Shown here one piece after another: positions 8,629-17,093 of a stretch of 64,000 nt of DNA. The stretch is taken from contig DATAYY010000154.1 in NCBI GenBank assembly GCA_036272325.1, positions 41,392-105,391 of the forward strand, in the 5' to 3' direction. The translations under genes and the position numbers were made by a program. Numbering within the stretch: position 1 is the stretch's first letter; each line of letters opens with the position of its first letter. Source of the stretch: Schlegelella_A sp036272325 (GTDB taxonomy: Bacteria; Pseudomonadota; Gammaproteobacteria; Burkholderiales; Burkholderiaceae_C). The notes under the pieces were generated by a model. That model saw nothing but the letters and a program-made list of their open reading frames with translations. It was not told where the DNA came from and did not search any database.

Positions 8629-9031
8629 TGCGGCGCTGCGCGGCCGTCGTGATGAGGCTTTGCTCGAGCGCGTTCGCGTGCTCGTAGAGCGAATAGCCTT
8701 CGCGCAGGCACCCGGCCTGGCGCTCGGCGGCGGACGCGGGCGGCAGGACCTTGAAATCGTCCTCGGCATCCTGCAGCAGCTGCCGTGCCTCGGCTTCGCG
8801 CAAGCCGGCAAAGTATTGCGTGCCGATGATCGCGATGCCGCTGCGGACGACCTTCAGCAGCTCGACCTCGACCGCCTCGCCCGCCTTCATCGCATCGGCA
8901 AGGCTCGACTCCTGCGCCTTCAGCGCAGCGACGCACGCCGCTGCGTGCGGCGACGAGGCGGGCGCCGAGACCGCGCCTCCGGCGACCAGGGCCAGTACGA
9001 ATGCGAACGGGATGACGATCGGTCGGTGCAT
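8603..9031 (-). CDS. hypothetical periplasmic protein
   Basis: I do not recognise this family. From the start at 9031 the product is 142 residues, with a signal peptide (MHRPIVIPFAFVLALVAGGAVSA). The mature part is mostly helical and contains two cysteines, at AACVAAL and AGCLREGY, which could form a disulfide. A start at 9061 would add ten residues before the signal peptide and is less likely. It is convergent with and overlaps the ZnuB-like gene by 26 bp, and is divergent from the branched-chain dehydrogenase operon. No functional link to either is evident. Confidence 0.6.
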   Translation of the reverse strand: MHRPIVIPFAFVLALVAGGAVSAPASSPHAAACVAALKAQESSLADAMKAGEAVEVELLKVVRSGIAIIGTQYFAGLREAEARQLLQDAEDDFKVLPPASAAERQAGCLREGYSLYEHANALEQSLITTAAQRRIKRLTAAA

Positions 9032-9203
9032 GTTCGGTGTTGGCGAGGCGTTGCGCTTCAACGAACGCGGGCGACTCTGAGTTGACCTCGTGACTGCCGT
9101 CGCCTATTCCCAGCGGCGACGCCAAAACCCTGCGCCGACCATGTTGCGCAGTGTGCGGCAACCCCGCTTGGCGGCGACCGCGCCGCACGGCACACTCGGG
9201 CCC

Positions 9204-10442
9204 GTGAGCCGAGGCCCCCTGCGTCTGCACGTCCCCGAGCCGACCGGGCGCCCGGGGCAAGAGACGGACTTCTCGTACCTGCACCTCGCGCCGGCCGGCG
9301 CAGTGCCGCGGCCGGCCGTCAACGTCTCACCGCGGCAGACGAGCGATCTCGCCTACACGATGATCCGCGTCCTCGACGACGATGGCCGCGCGGTCGGCCC
9401 GTGGACGCCGCAGCTCGGCGTCGAGCGCCTGCGCGCCGGGATGAAGGCGATGCTGAAGACGCGCGCCTTCGACGCCCGCATGCTGATCGCGCAGCGGCAG
9501 AAGAAGATCTCGTTCTACATGCAGTGCGTCGGCGAGGAGGCGATCGCGACCGCGCACGCGCAAGCACTCGAGCCTGGCGACATGTGCTTTCCAACCTATC
9601 GCCAGCAAGGCTTGCTGCTTGCGCGCGACGACATCTCAATGGTCGAGCTGATGTGCCAGCTGCTCAGCAACCAGCGTGATCCACTGAAGGGCCGCCAGCT
9701 GCCGGTGATGTACTCGTACAAGCGCGCGGGCTTTTTCACCATCTCCGGCAATCTCGCGACGCAGTACATCCAGGCCGTCGGCTGGGCGATGGCATCGGCG
9801 ATCAAGGAAGACACCAAGATCGCATCGGCATGGATCGGCGACGGCGCGACCGCCGAGGCCGACTTCCACACCGCGCTCACGTTCGCCAACGTCTACCAGG
9901 CGCCGGTCATCCTCAACGTCGTCAACAACCAGTGGGCGATTTCGACCTTCCAGTCGATCGCCGCCGGCGACGCGACGACCTTTGCCGCACGCGGCGCAGG
10001 TTGCGGCATCGCCTCGCTGCGGGTCGACGGCAACGATTTCCTCGCCGTCTACGCGGCCTCCGCGTGGGCGGCCGAGCGCGCGCGCTCGAACCTCGGGCCG
10101 ACGCTGATCGAGTGGGTGACGTACCGCGCCGGCGCGCATTCGACGTCCGACGATCCGTCGCGCTATCGGCCGGGCGACGACTACAAGCACTTTCCGCTCG
10201 GCGACCCCGTCGCCCGCTTGAAGAAGCACCTGATCGGCCTCGGCGCCTGGTCTGACGACGAGCACGAGGCGACAGTGAAGAAGCTCGAAGCCGAGGTCAG
10301 CACGGCGCTGAAGGAAGCCACCCAATACGGCTCGCTCCTCGACGGCCACACGCCGCCGATCGAAACGATGTTCGAGGACGTCTACAAGGACATGCCGGCG
10401 CACCTGGTCGACCAGCTGCGCCAGGCGAGGCGGCAGGGCTGA
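9204..10442 (+). CDS. bkdA1: branched-chain 2-oxoacid dehydrogenase E1 alpha subunit
   Basis: Thiamine-diphosphate-dependent decarboxylase subunit of the complex that converts the 2-oxoacids of valine, leucine and isoleucine to acyl-CoAs. The sequence closely follows the Pseudomonas BkdA1 pattern, including PLRLHVPEPTGRPG near the N-terminus, MCFPTYRQQ, GFFTISGNLATQ, the ThDP motif region WIGDGATAEADFH...NNQWAIS, and YRAGAHSTSDDPSRYRP at the phosphorylation-loop position. The GTG at 9204 gives 412 residues, matching the roughly 410-residue family; ATG at 9141 or GTG at 9090 would add an unusual N-terminal extension. The E1 beta gene follows 3 bp after its stop. Confidence 0.92.
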   Translation: MSRGPLRLHVPEPTGRPGQETDFSYLHLAPAGAVPRPAVNVSPRQTSDLAYTMIRVLDDDGRAVGPWTPQLGVERLRAGMKAMLKTRAFDARMLIAQRQKKISFYMQCVGEEAIATAHAQALEPGDMCFPTYRQQGLLLARDDISMVELMCQLLSNQRDPLKGRQLPVMYSYKRAGFFTISGNLATQYIQAVGWAMASAIKEDTKIASAWIGDGATAEADFHTALTFANVYQAPVILNVVNNQWAISTFQSIAAGDATTFAARGAGCGIASLRVDGNDFLAVYAASAWAAERARSNLGPTLIEWVTYRAGAHSTSDDPSRYRPGDDYKHFPLGDPVARLKKHLIGLGAWSDDEHEATVKKLEAEVSTALKEATQYGSLLDGHTPPIETMFEDVYKDMPAHLVDQLRQARRQG

Positions 10443-10445
10443 GCG

Positions 10446-11459
10446 ATGGCGAGCATGACGATGATCCAGGCGCTGCGCTCGGCGATGGACGTCATGCTCG
10501 GGCGCGACGACAACGTCGTCATCTATGGCCAGGACGTCGGCTACTTCGGCGGCGTCTTTCGCGTCACCGACGGCCTGCAGGCGAAGTACGGCAAGACGCG
10601 CGTGTTCGACGCGCCGATCTCCGAGGGCGGCATCGTTGGCTCGGCGATCGGCATGGCAGCGTACGGTCTGCGGCCGGTCGTCGAGGTCCAGTTCGCCGAC
10701 TACTTCTATCCGGCGTCGGACCAGATCGTCTCCGAGGCGGCCCGGCTGCGCTACCGCTCGGCGGGTGACTTCACTGCGCCGATCACGGTCCGCATGCCGT
10801 GCGGCGGCGGCATCTACGGCGGCCAGACGCACAGCCAGAGCCCCGAGGCGCTGTTCACGCACGTCTGCGGCATCCGCACCGTGATGCCGAGCAATCCGTA
10901 CGATGCCAAGGGGCTGCTAATCGCGTCGATCGAAAACGACGACCCGGTCATCTTCCTTGAGCCCAAGCGCCTCTACAACGGGCCGTTCGACGGCCACCAC
11001 GGCAAGCCGGTCGTGCCGTGGTCCGCGCACCCGTCGGGCGAAGTGCCCGAAGGCCACTACACGGTGCCGCTCGATTCGGCGGTGGTGTTTCGCCCCGGCG
11101 ATGACCTGACCGTGCTGACCTACGGCACGATGGTCTTCGTCTGCGAGGCGGCGGTGAAGGAGACCGGAATCGACGCCGAGATCATCGACCTGCGCACGCT
11201 CTGGCCGCTCGACCTCGAGACGGTCGTCGCGTCGGTCAAGAAGACCGGCCGCTGCATCGTTGTCCACGAGGCGACGCGGACGAGCGGCTTCGGAGCCGAG
11301 CTCGTCTCGCTCGTGCAGGAGCACTGCTTCTACCAGCTCGAGGCACCGGTCGAGCGCATCACCGGTTGGGACACACCGTATCCGCACGCGCTCGAATGGG
11401 CGTACTTCCCCGGGCCGGAGCGCGTCGCGGCAGCGCTGCAGCGCGCCGTGGAGCCCTGA
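10446..11459 (+). CDS. bkdA2: branched-chain 2-oxoacid dehydrogenase E1 beta subunit
   Basis: A 337-residue partner of E1 alpha; the two form the alpha2beta2 decarboxylase. Clear family blocks are MTMIQALRSAMDVMLGRDDNVVIYGQDVGYFGGVFRVT (split over residues 4-41), RVFDAPISEGGIVGSAIGMA and VEVQFADYFYPASDQIVSEAAR. The C-terminal transketolase domain carries TYGTMVFVCEAA and LRTLWPLDLETV. It sits 3 bp after E1 alpha, and E2 begins with a GTG one base after its TGA, so the three should be made together in stoichiometric amounts. Confidence 0.93.
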   Translation: MASMTMIQALRSAMDVMLGRDDNVVIYGQDVGYFGGVFRVTDGLQAKYGKTRVFDAPISEGGIVGSAIGMAAYGLRPVVEVQFADYFYPASDQIVSEAARLRYRSAGDFTAPITVRMPCGGGIYGGQTHSQSPEALFTHVCGIRTVMPSNPYDAKGLLIASIENDDPVIFLEPKRLYNGPFDGHHGKPVVPWSAHPSGEVPEGHYTVPLDSAVVFRPGDDLTVLTYGTMVFVCEAAVKETGIDAEIIDLRTLWPLDLETVVASVKKTGRCIVVHEATRTSGFGAELVSLVQEHCFYQLEAPVERITGWDTPYPHALEWAYFPGPERVAAALQRAVEP

Positions 11460-11460
11460 C

Positions 11461-12768
11461 GTGTCCGTTCACGTCATCCGCGTTCCCGATCTCGGCGAAG
11501 GCATCGCCGAAGTCGAGTTGGTGGCGTGGCACGTCCAGCCCGGCGACGCGATCGCCGAAGACCAGGGGCTCGCCGACGTGATGACCGACAAGGCGTCGGT
11601 CGAGATCCCGTCGCCGGTCGCCGGCAAGGTGATCGCGCTCGGTGGCGAGGTCGGGCAGATGCTCGCGGTCGGATCGGAGCTGATCCGGATCGAGCTCGAA
11701 GGCAGCGCCGGCGCTTCGACGCCGGCGCCAGCATCGATGACCGAGCGAGCGACGACGGTGGCAACCGCACCGAAGGCAGCCGAGCCGAAACCTGCAGCCG
11801 AAGCGAAACCGGTCGCCGCTTCAAAGCCTGCAGCGGCGGCCAAGCCTGCAGTCGCGTCGATTGCTGCACCAGTGCCTCGTGCTGCAGCGGGCACGCGCCC
11901 GATCGCATCGCCTGCCGTGCGTGCCCGCGCCTGGGAGCTCGGCGTCGACTTGAAGACCGTCGCTGCGACCGGCATGGCCGGTCGCATCACCCGCGCCGAT
12001 CTCGAGGCGCAGGCAGCGCGCGCCGGCGCGCGGTCCGGGCAGGCGACGCGCGGCGTTGCGCCGGCGAGCGATGCGACCGAGGCGATCAAGATCGTCGGCC
12101 TGCGTCGCCGCATCGCCCAGAAGATGCAGGAATCGAAGCGCCGCATTCCGCACTACACCTACGTCGAGGAGCTCGACGTCACCGAGATCGAAGGCTTGCG
12201 CGCGCACCTGAACGCGAAATGGCGCGATTCGCGCGCCCGCCTCACGCTGCTGCCGTTCCTGGTCCGCGCTGTCGTCCTCGCCGTGCGCGACTTTCCGATG
12301 GTCAACGCGCGCTTCGACGATGAGGCCGGCGTGCTCACCCGCCACAGCGCGGTCCACGTCGGCATCGCGACGCAGACGCCGGCCGGGCTTGTCGTTCCCG
12401 TGCTGCGCGATGCGCAAGCGCACGACCTGTGGTCGAGCGCTGCCGAGATCGCGCGCCTCGCCGAGTCGGCACGGAGCGGCAAGGCGGTGCGCGACGAGCT
12501 CACCGGCTCGACGATCACGATCACGAGCCTCGGCAAGCTCGGCGGCATCGTCTCGACCCCGGTGATCAACCATCCCGAGGTCGCGATCGTCGGTGTCAAT
12601 CGCGTCGCGCTGAGGCCGGCGGTGCGCGACGGGGGCATCGTCCCGCGGCAGCTGATGAACCTGTCGTCGTCGTTCGATCACCGCGTCGTCGACGGCGCCG
12701 ACGCAGCGGCGTTCATCCAGCGCGTACGTGAGCTCGTCGAGCGTCCGGCGACGCTGTTCGTCGAATAG
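11461..12768 (+). CDS. bkdB: lipoamide acyltransferase E2 component of branched-chain 2-oxoacid dehydrogenase
   Basis: The 435-residue core of the complex; transfers the acyl group from lipoyl-lysine to CoA. Domains in order: lipoyl domain (residues 1-78, lipoyl Lys44 in MTDKASVEIP), an Ala/Pro/Lys-rich linker with KPA-type repeats (about 90-145), a peripheral subunit-binding domain (about 150-185, SPAVRARAWELGVDL), and the catalytic domain ending in DHRVVDGAD with His407 and Asp411. The GTG at 11461 directly follows the E1 beta stop. No dihydrolipoamide dehydrogenase (E3) gene follows; the complex must borrow one encoded elsewhere. The last 91 bp overlap the open frame of the convergent methyltransferase. 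Confidence 0.93.
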   Translation: MSVHVIRVPDLGEGIAEVELVAWHVQPGDAIAEDQGLADVMTDKASVEIPSPVAGKVIALGGEVGQMLAVGSELIRIELEGSAGASTPAPASMTERATTVATAPKAAEPKPAAEAKPVAASKPAAAAKPAVASIAAPVPRAAAGTRPIASPAVRARAWELGVDLKTVAATGMAGRITRADLEAQAARAGARSGQATRGVAPASDATEAIKIVGLRRRIAQKMQESKRRIPHYTYVEELDVTEIEGLRAHLNAKWRDSRARLTLLPFLVRAVVLAVRDFPMVNARFDDEAGVLTRHSAVHVGIATQTPAGLVVPVLRDAQAHDLWSSAAEIARLAESARSGKAVRDELTGSTITITSLGKLGGIVSTPVINHPEVAIVGVNRVALRPAVRDGGIVPRQLMNLSSSFDHRVVDGADAAAFIQRVRELVERPATLFVE

Positions 12769-13487
12769 GGCGGCTTGGCCGCGGCGATCCGGACCATGCC
12801 GCCGGTGCCGGCATCGCGGCGAACCATGAAGCCGAGCGCGGTGAGCGTCGCGACCAGGTGGTCAGGGGCGGGGCACAGCTTCGGATGAACGCTGACCCGC
12901 GTCTGCCAGCCGGCGGACGTGCGTTCCTCCAGCAGGTCGTGGACGCGCGCGAGCTCGGCATCGAAGTCGAGGAAGCACGTAGACGCGGGACCATCGTCGC
13001 TGCAGACGTACTCGTTTCGCGACCGCGGCAGCGGCGGTTCGCGAAACGAGAACGCCAGCGTGCCGCCGGGCGCGAGGATCGAGGACGCGTCGCCGGCAAG
13101 CGCGCCGACGTCGTCGAAGCTCGGCAGGTGCATCACCGTGTCGCCCATCCGCAGCGCGCCTTCCGCGGGTTCCTCGAGTTGGCACGTGAAGGCGCGGAAA
13201 TCGTCGCCAATGCCGCCGCTCGGCACCTCGCCGGCGAGCGTTCGCAGCGATGCGACGAACTCCGCCGAGGCATCGACCGCGACCACGCCCGAGCCGCGGC
13301 CCGCGAGCGGAATCGCGTGCCTGCCGAAGCCGGCACCGAGATCGACGAGCGGATCGCAATGCGTCTGCGGCAGACCGAGCGACTCGACTTCGATCCTGCC
13401 GGCGTCGAGCGTTGACCTGGCGCCGCTCTCCATCCAGATGTAGACGCGCGAACGGCGCGCATCGCCGTGCTCGGCAGCCCTCGTCAT
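12678..13487 (-). CDS. class I SAM-dependent methyltransferase
   Basis: A 269-residue protein with a SAM-binding fold. Motif I reads VDLGAGFGRHAIPLA at residues about 60-75, the acidic residue of motif II is in VVAVDAS, and the post-I region with APGGTLAFSFREPP fits a Rossmann methyltransferase. The substrate is not identifiable. The start at 13487 (MTRAAEHGD) is preferred over more upstream in-frame starts, which only extend into the next gene. The last roughly 30 codons, after VRIAAAKPP, lie antisense to the end of bkdB and look like a shadow tail, so the natural stop may have been lost. It lies 19 bp after a DUF2917 gene on the same strand. Confidence 0.75.
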   Translation of the reverse strand: MTRAAEHGDARRSRVYIWMESGARSTLDAGRIEVESLGLPQTHCDPLVDLGAGFGRHAIPLAGRGSGVVAVDASAEFVASLRTLAGEVPSGGIGDDFRAFTCQLEEPAEGALRMGDTVMHLPSFDDVGALAGDASSILAPGGTLAFSFREPPLPRSRNEYVCSDDGPASTCFLDFDAELARVHDLLEERTSAGWQTRVSVHPKLCPAPDHLVATLTALGFMVRRDAGTGGMVRIAAAKPPYSTNSVAGRSTSSRTRWMNAAASAPSTTR

Positions 13488-13506
13488 GTCGGTCCGCTCC
13501 GGCGCC

Positions 13507-13857
13507 TCACTGCGGCCGGACGGCGAACAGCGGCGCGACCAGCACGGCCGAGCGAACGCCCGAGATCGCCATCCGCGCACGCGCGCCAGGGTCTTGCCAC
13601 GGCGGCGCGGCTTCGACCGCCACCTCGACGCAGACGCTGCTCGGCCGCAACGCCGAGACGAGGGCGACGCCGTTGCAGTCGAGCGTGAAGTGCTCGCCGG
13701 CCGAGAGCACGATGTCGCGCAGGTCGCCGTCCTGGGTCAGCCAGAGCTCGCCGCGCAGGCAGACGATGTCGGTGCCCGTGGCGTCGTCGAAACGCATGAT
13801 CTGGTGCTTGCGCAAGTCGAAGCAACTGTCGTCGATCCTGATGTCCATGGCCGCCAT
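13507..13857 (-). CDS. DUF2917 family protein
   Basis: A 116-residue (or 113, from ATG at 13848) cupin-like small protein. The block LRGELWLTQDGDLRDIVLSAGEHFTL is the signature of DUF2917, common in Burkholderiales and of unknown function. There is no signal peptide. Later residues (WQDPGARARMAISGV) resemble the conserved C-terminal part. It is the first gene of a small minus-strand pair with the SAM methyltransferase and is divergent from the gene at 14002. Confidence 0.72.
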   Translation of the reverse strand: MAAMDIRIDDSCFDLRKHQIMRFDDATGTDIVCLRGELWLTQDGDLRDIVLSAGEHFTLDCNGVALVSALRPSSVCVEVAVEAAPPWQDPGARARMAISGVRSAVLVAPLFAVRPQ

Positions 13858-13987
13858 TGCATCGCGCGCGCGTGATCGCGTCCTGCCTGCGCGTCCGCCG
13901 CGACCGTCCGGCCGTCCGGATCGCCGATTCGGCGGCCTCGTGCACTGGCATGCTGCCCGGATCCGGCGCCCAATCTATCCCCACTTC

Positions 13988-13994
13988 GGAGGAG
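13988..13994 (+). promoter_or_regulatory. strong ribosome-binding site that decides a TTG start
   Basis: GGAGGAG lies seven bases before TTG at 14002. It is a near-perfect anti-16S match and is the reason for accepting the rare start codon of the next gene. Confidence 0.7.
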
Positions 13995-14001
13995 AAACAC
14001 C

Positions 14002-14547
14002 TTGTCGTCGCCTCGCATCGCTCCACTCGATCCGCCCTACGACGCCGACCTTCAGTCGGCGTTCGACGCGATCATGCGCGGCGCGCCGCCGCTGCTGCTC
14101 TTTCGCACCGTCGCCCGCAACCCGCGCGTGCTGCAGCGGATGATGGCGGGCGGCCTGCTCGATCGCGGCAGCATCGCGCTGCGCGCGCGCGAGCTCGCGA
14201 TCCTGCGCACCTGCGCGCGCTGCGGCGCCGGCTACGAATGGGGAGTGCACGTCGCGACGTTCGCTGCCAAGGCCGGTCTCGACGAGCGCCAGCTCCGCGC
14301 GACGGTGCACGGCAGCGCCGACGACGAGTGCTGGGACGCCGACGATCGGATCGTGCTGCGCCTCGCCGATCGGCTGCACGAGCAGAGCGACGTCGACGAC
14401 GTGCTCTGGGCCGAGGCCGCGGCGCACTTCGCGCCGGCGCAGCTCGTCGAGCTCATCATGCTCGCCGGTCTCTACCACGCCGTCTCGTATCTCGCCAACG
14501 CGATGCGCGTCGACCGCGAGCCGTTCGCGCCGGCGTTCCCGGCCTGA
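14002..14547 (+). CDS. carboxymuconolactone decarboxylase (AhpD-like) family protein
   Basis: A 181-residue all-helical protein of the AhpD/carboxymuconolactone decarboxylase superfamily. The core motif ELAILRTCARCGAGYEWGVH (residues about 67-86) holds a CxxC pair followed by the conserved Glu and His, which fits a thiol-disulfide or peroxidase-like activity better than a lactone decarboxylase. It starts with TTG behind a strong GGAGGAG. The region between it and the divergent DUF2917 gene probably holds both promoters. Many such proteins are of unknown physiological role, and this one stands alone on its strand. Confidence 0.82.
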   Translation: MSSPRIAPLDPPYDADLQSAFDAIMRGAPPLLLFRTVARNPRVLQRMMAGGLLDRGSIALRARELAILRTCARCGAGYEWGVHVATFAAKAGLDERQLRATVHGSADDECWDADDRIVLRLADRLHEQSDVDDVLWAEAAAHFAPAQLVELIMLAGLYHAVSYLANAMRVDREPFAPAFPA

Positions 14548-14588
14548 GGCGCGACGCGCTTGCGCGCCAGTGCGCGTTCGGTTTGCCT

Positions 14589-16169
14589 TCAGCCGGCTTG
14601 TGCCACCCACTCGACGAGCGAGTCGAGCGCCGGCCTTCCCTTTGCCGCGTCGGGATCGGTGACGATCATCGAGACGGCGTAGACGCGGCCGCTGCGAGCG
14701 CGAACGTAGCCGGCGAGCGCGCGCGTGTCAGCGAGCGTCCCGGTCTTCAGGTACGCCTGGCCCGTCGCAGCGCCGCTCGTCATGCGGTGCACGAGCGTGC
14801 CGTCGACGCCGGCGATCGGAAGCGAATCGACGAGTGTCTGCGACTCGGCGCTGCGCCACGCGTTCCTCAGCAGCTCAACCAAGGCGCGGGGCTTGCCGCG
14901 TTCGGCGCGCGATTCGCCGGAGCCGAGGACGACAGTGATGTCGCCGTCGTGCAAACCTTGCAGGCGAAGCCACCCGCGCATGCGCTCCTGCGCCGCCTTC
15001 AGCGCGCCGACGCGCAGCCCGCCGCCGTCGCTGTCGTCGCCCGGCGCGAGCGAGAGCAGGACGCTGCGTGCAGCCTCGTTGTTGCTCGTCTTGTTCATCT
15101 CGCGCAGGACTTCGCCGACCGGCGTCAGCAATTCGCTCGACCAGCGCACGTGGCGTGGCCGCAGCGGCGCACGGTCGCGCTCGATGACGCGACCGTGCAA
15201 GGTCCCGCCGGCCTCGGCCCAGAGCTGGGCGACCATGCGCGACGTCGGGATCGGCTGCGCACGCATCGCGCCGAGCTCGGGATCGAGCCGAACACCGGGC
15301 GGCGGCGCGACGTACGCGATGTCCTCGCCGTGACAGTCGGCTCGCCAGCGGCCGCGCACCCAGAGTTGCAGCGGCGGCCCGGTGTCGATCTCGTCGGACG
15401 TCTTCCAGCGCGCCCAGGCGGCGCAGCCGCCGCCCATGAAGACGTCGTTGACGATGCGGACGTTGGCCGGGCTCGGCTTCAGCGTCACGATCGCGCGATC
15501 GCCCGTTGCCGGCTTCACCGAGACGAGGAGCTTGCCGAGGTTGTAGGTGCGGGCGTCGAGCGGCACGTCGTCGTCGCGCTCGGCGACGGTCGTGGCCGCC
15601 TGCTTCGGATCGAGCTCGTGGAGCAGGGCGACGTCGTCGAGGACGACGTCGCCAGAAATCGTTTCGATGCCTTCGTCGCGCATCTGCCGAAACCACCGCC
15701 GCAGCTCGTTGCCGGTGAGGCCGACGGCGCCGCCGACGATGACGAGGTCGCCGGCGAGGCGCCCGTCGACGACCGGGCCGGTCGCGTACGCGGTCGTTCG
15801 CCAGCGATGCTGCGGGCCGAGCAGCTCGAGCGCCGCGAGCGAAGTCACGACCTTCGTTGTCGATGCGAGCAGGAACGGCCGCTCGGCGTGGAAGGCGACG
15901 AGCGGCGCGTCGGCGTCGACCGGCCGGACGTCGAACGCGAAGCTCGTCGCCGGCAGGCCCGAGCTGCGCAGGATCGCGGCGACCGCCGGCGGCAAGGCCG
16001 CCGCCGCGGCGCGATCCGGTGCGTTCGCCCTCGTTCCGGAATGGCCGGTCCTTCCAGGCTGCGTCACCCCGTGCGCACGCGCCGCGGCGAGTACGTCGCC
16101 GAGCGCGAGCAGCGACGCGAGGCAAACGGCGGCGCCGAGCGCTCGCCTGGCAGCGAAGCAACGTGGCAT
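14589..16169 (-). CDS. dacB: D-alanyl-D-alanine carboxypeptidase/endopeptidase (PBP4, DacB family)
   Basis: Periplasmic class C penicillin-binding protein that trims or cuts peptidoglycan peptide cross-links. From the ATG at 16169 it has 526 residues, with a signal peptide (MPRCFAARRALGAAVCLASL through ALGDVLA). The SxxK catalytic motif is STTK at residues 103-106. The SxN motif is visible as SNN in KTSNNEAARSVLL, and the KTG motif as LKTGTLADTRALAGYV. The long insertion between SxxK and SxN is typical of PBP4. Upstream in-frame starts lack a signal peptide. It stands as a single gene, with 137 bp separating it from the TPR gene upstream. Confidence 0.92.
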   Translation of the reverse strand: MPRCFAARRALGAAVCLASLLALGDVLAAARAHGVTQPGRTGHSGTRANAPDRAAAAALPPAVAAILRSSGLPATSFAFDVRPVDADAPLVAFHAERPFLLASTTKVVTSLAALELLGPQHRWRTTAYATGPVVDGRLAGDLVIVGGAVGLTGNELRRWFRQMRDEGIETISGDVVLDDVALLHELDPKQAATTVAERDDDVPLDARTYNLGKLLVSVKPATGDRAIVTLKPSPANVRIVNDVFMGGGCAAWARWKTSDEIDTGPPLQLWVRGRWRADCHGEDIAYVAPPPGVRLDPELGAMRAQPIPTSRMVAQLWAEAGGTLHGRVIERDRAPLRPRHVRWSSELLTPVGEVLREMNKTSNNEAARSVLLSLAPGDDSDGGGLRVGALKAAQERMRGWLRLQGLHDGDITVVLGSGESRAERGKPRALVELLRNAWRSAESQTLVDSLPIAGVDGTLVHRMTSGAATGQAYLKTGTLADTRALAGYVRARSGRVYAVSMIVTDPDAAKGRPALDSLVEWVAQAG

Positions 16170-16306
16170 GGTGCAAGATCGCCCGCCGCGAGCGAGGGCT
16201 TGCGCGGGCGGCGGAGGTCGACCGGAGGAAGGAGATCCAGGCGAGGCAATCGGCGTGCGCAGACCGCGGCGCGCCACCCCCGATTCGCGCGGGCGACGCG
16301 AGCCCG

Positions 16307-17092
16307 TCAGTCGTCGAGCTCGGCCTTCGCCATCTCAACGTCGAGCCGTTCCATCGCGTCGAGCGGCTCGCAGGCGGCGGCGTCTTCGTAGAGCTTGGTC
16401 GCTTCCTTCATCCGCTTGTCGCCTTCGAGCATGACGAGGCCGTCCGCATATTCGACCATCGCGATCGCCGACTTCGGGTTGAGCTTGAGCGCCGTCTTGT
16501 AATGGAGGAGGCCGGCGTCCTTGCTCGCGCCCTGCGTGCGGCCGAGCAGCGAGCCGACCTTGTCGATGATCTCGGCATGGAACGCGCCGAGCGCGATGTG
16601 CGCGTCGGCGTGCTTAGGCGCCAGCTGGATCGTCGTCTCGAGCGCGTTCTTCACCTTTGCGCCGAGCCCCTGCGCGAGCGCCTTCGCGATGCTGATGCCC
16701 TGGCTGTAGCGGCCGAGCGCGTACGCCATGCAGTACCAGGCGTTGGCTTCCTTCGGCGCCTCGCGGGCGCGCCTCTCGGCGCGCTCGGCGACCTCGAGCA
16801 GGAGCGCGAGCTTGGTCTTCTCACTGTGCTCGAGGTAGGTCGCATAGATCGCCTGCGACTTGTTGGCGACGGTCATGCCGCCGCTCGCGCCGGCGGCGTT
16901 CGCCTTCAGCCCGGCCTCGGTTGCCCTCTGGAACTCGCCGGCGTGAAACAGCTGCCAGGCCGCGAGCACCTTTTCGTCGCCCGGCAGCGGCTCGACGTCG
17001 CCGATGTGCAGGCGAGCCCATTTCTTCTTCAGCGTCGCGGCGTCGTAGTGGTAGGCGTCGGCGTCGTGCGGAAATGCGGTCCATTTGGCCAT
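16307..17092 (-). CDS. tetratricopeptide-repeat protein
   Basis: A 261-residue cytoplasmic protein without a signal peptide. It is built of helical repeats; TPR-like units are visible around AAWQLFHAGEFQRATEAGLKAN, EANAWYCMAYALGRYSQ, ADAHIALGAFHAE and GLLHYKTALKLNPKSAIAMVEYADGL. It is probably a protein-interaction scaffold; no catalytic motif is seen. The ATG at 17092 lies one base after the TGA of the TetR regulator gene, so the two are almost certainly co-transcribed. Confidence 0.75.
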   Translation of the reverse strand: MAKWTAFPHDADAYHYDAATLKKKWARLHIGDVEPLPGDEKVLAAWQLFHAGEFQRATEAGLKANAAGASGGMTVANKSQAIYATYLEHSEKTKLALLLEVAERAERRAREAPKEANAWYCMAYALGRYSQGISIAKALAQGLGAKVKNALETTIQLAPKHADAHIALGAFHAEIIDKVGSLLGRTQGASKDAGLLHYKTALKLNPKSAIAMVEYADGLVMLEGDKRMKEATKLYEDAAACEPLDAMERLDVEMAKAELDD

Positions 17093-17093
17093 C

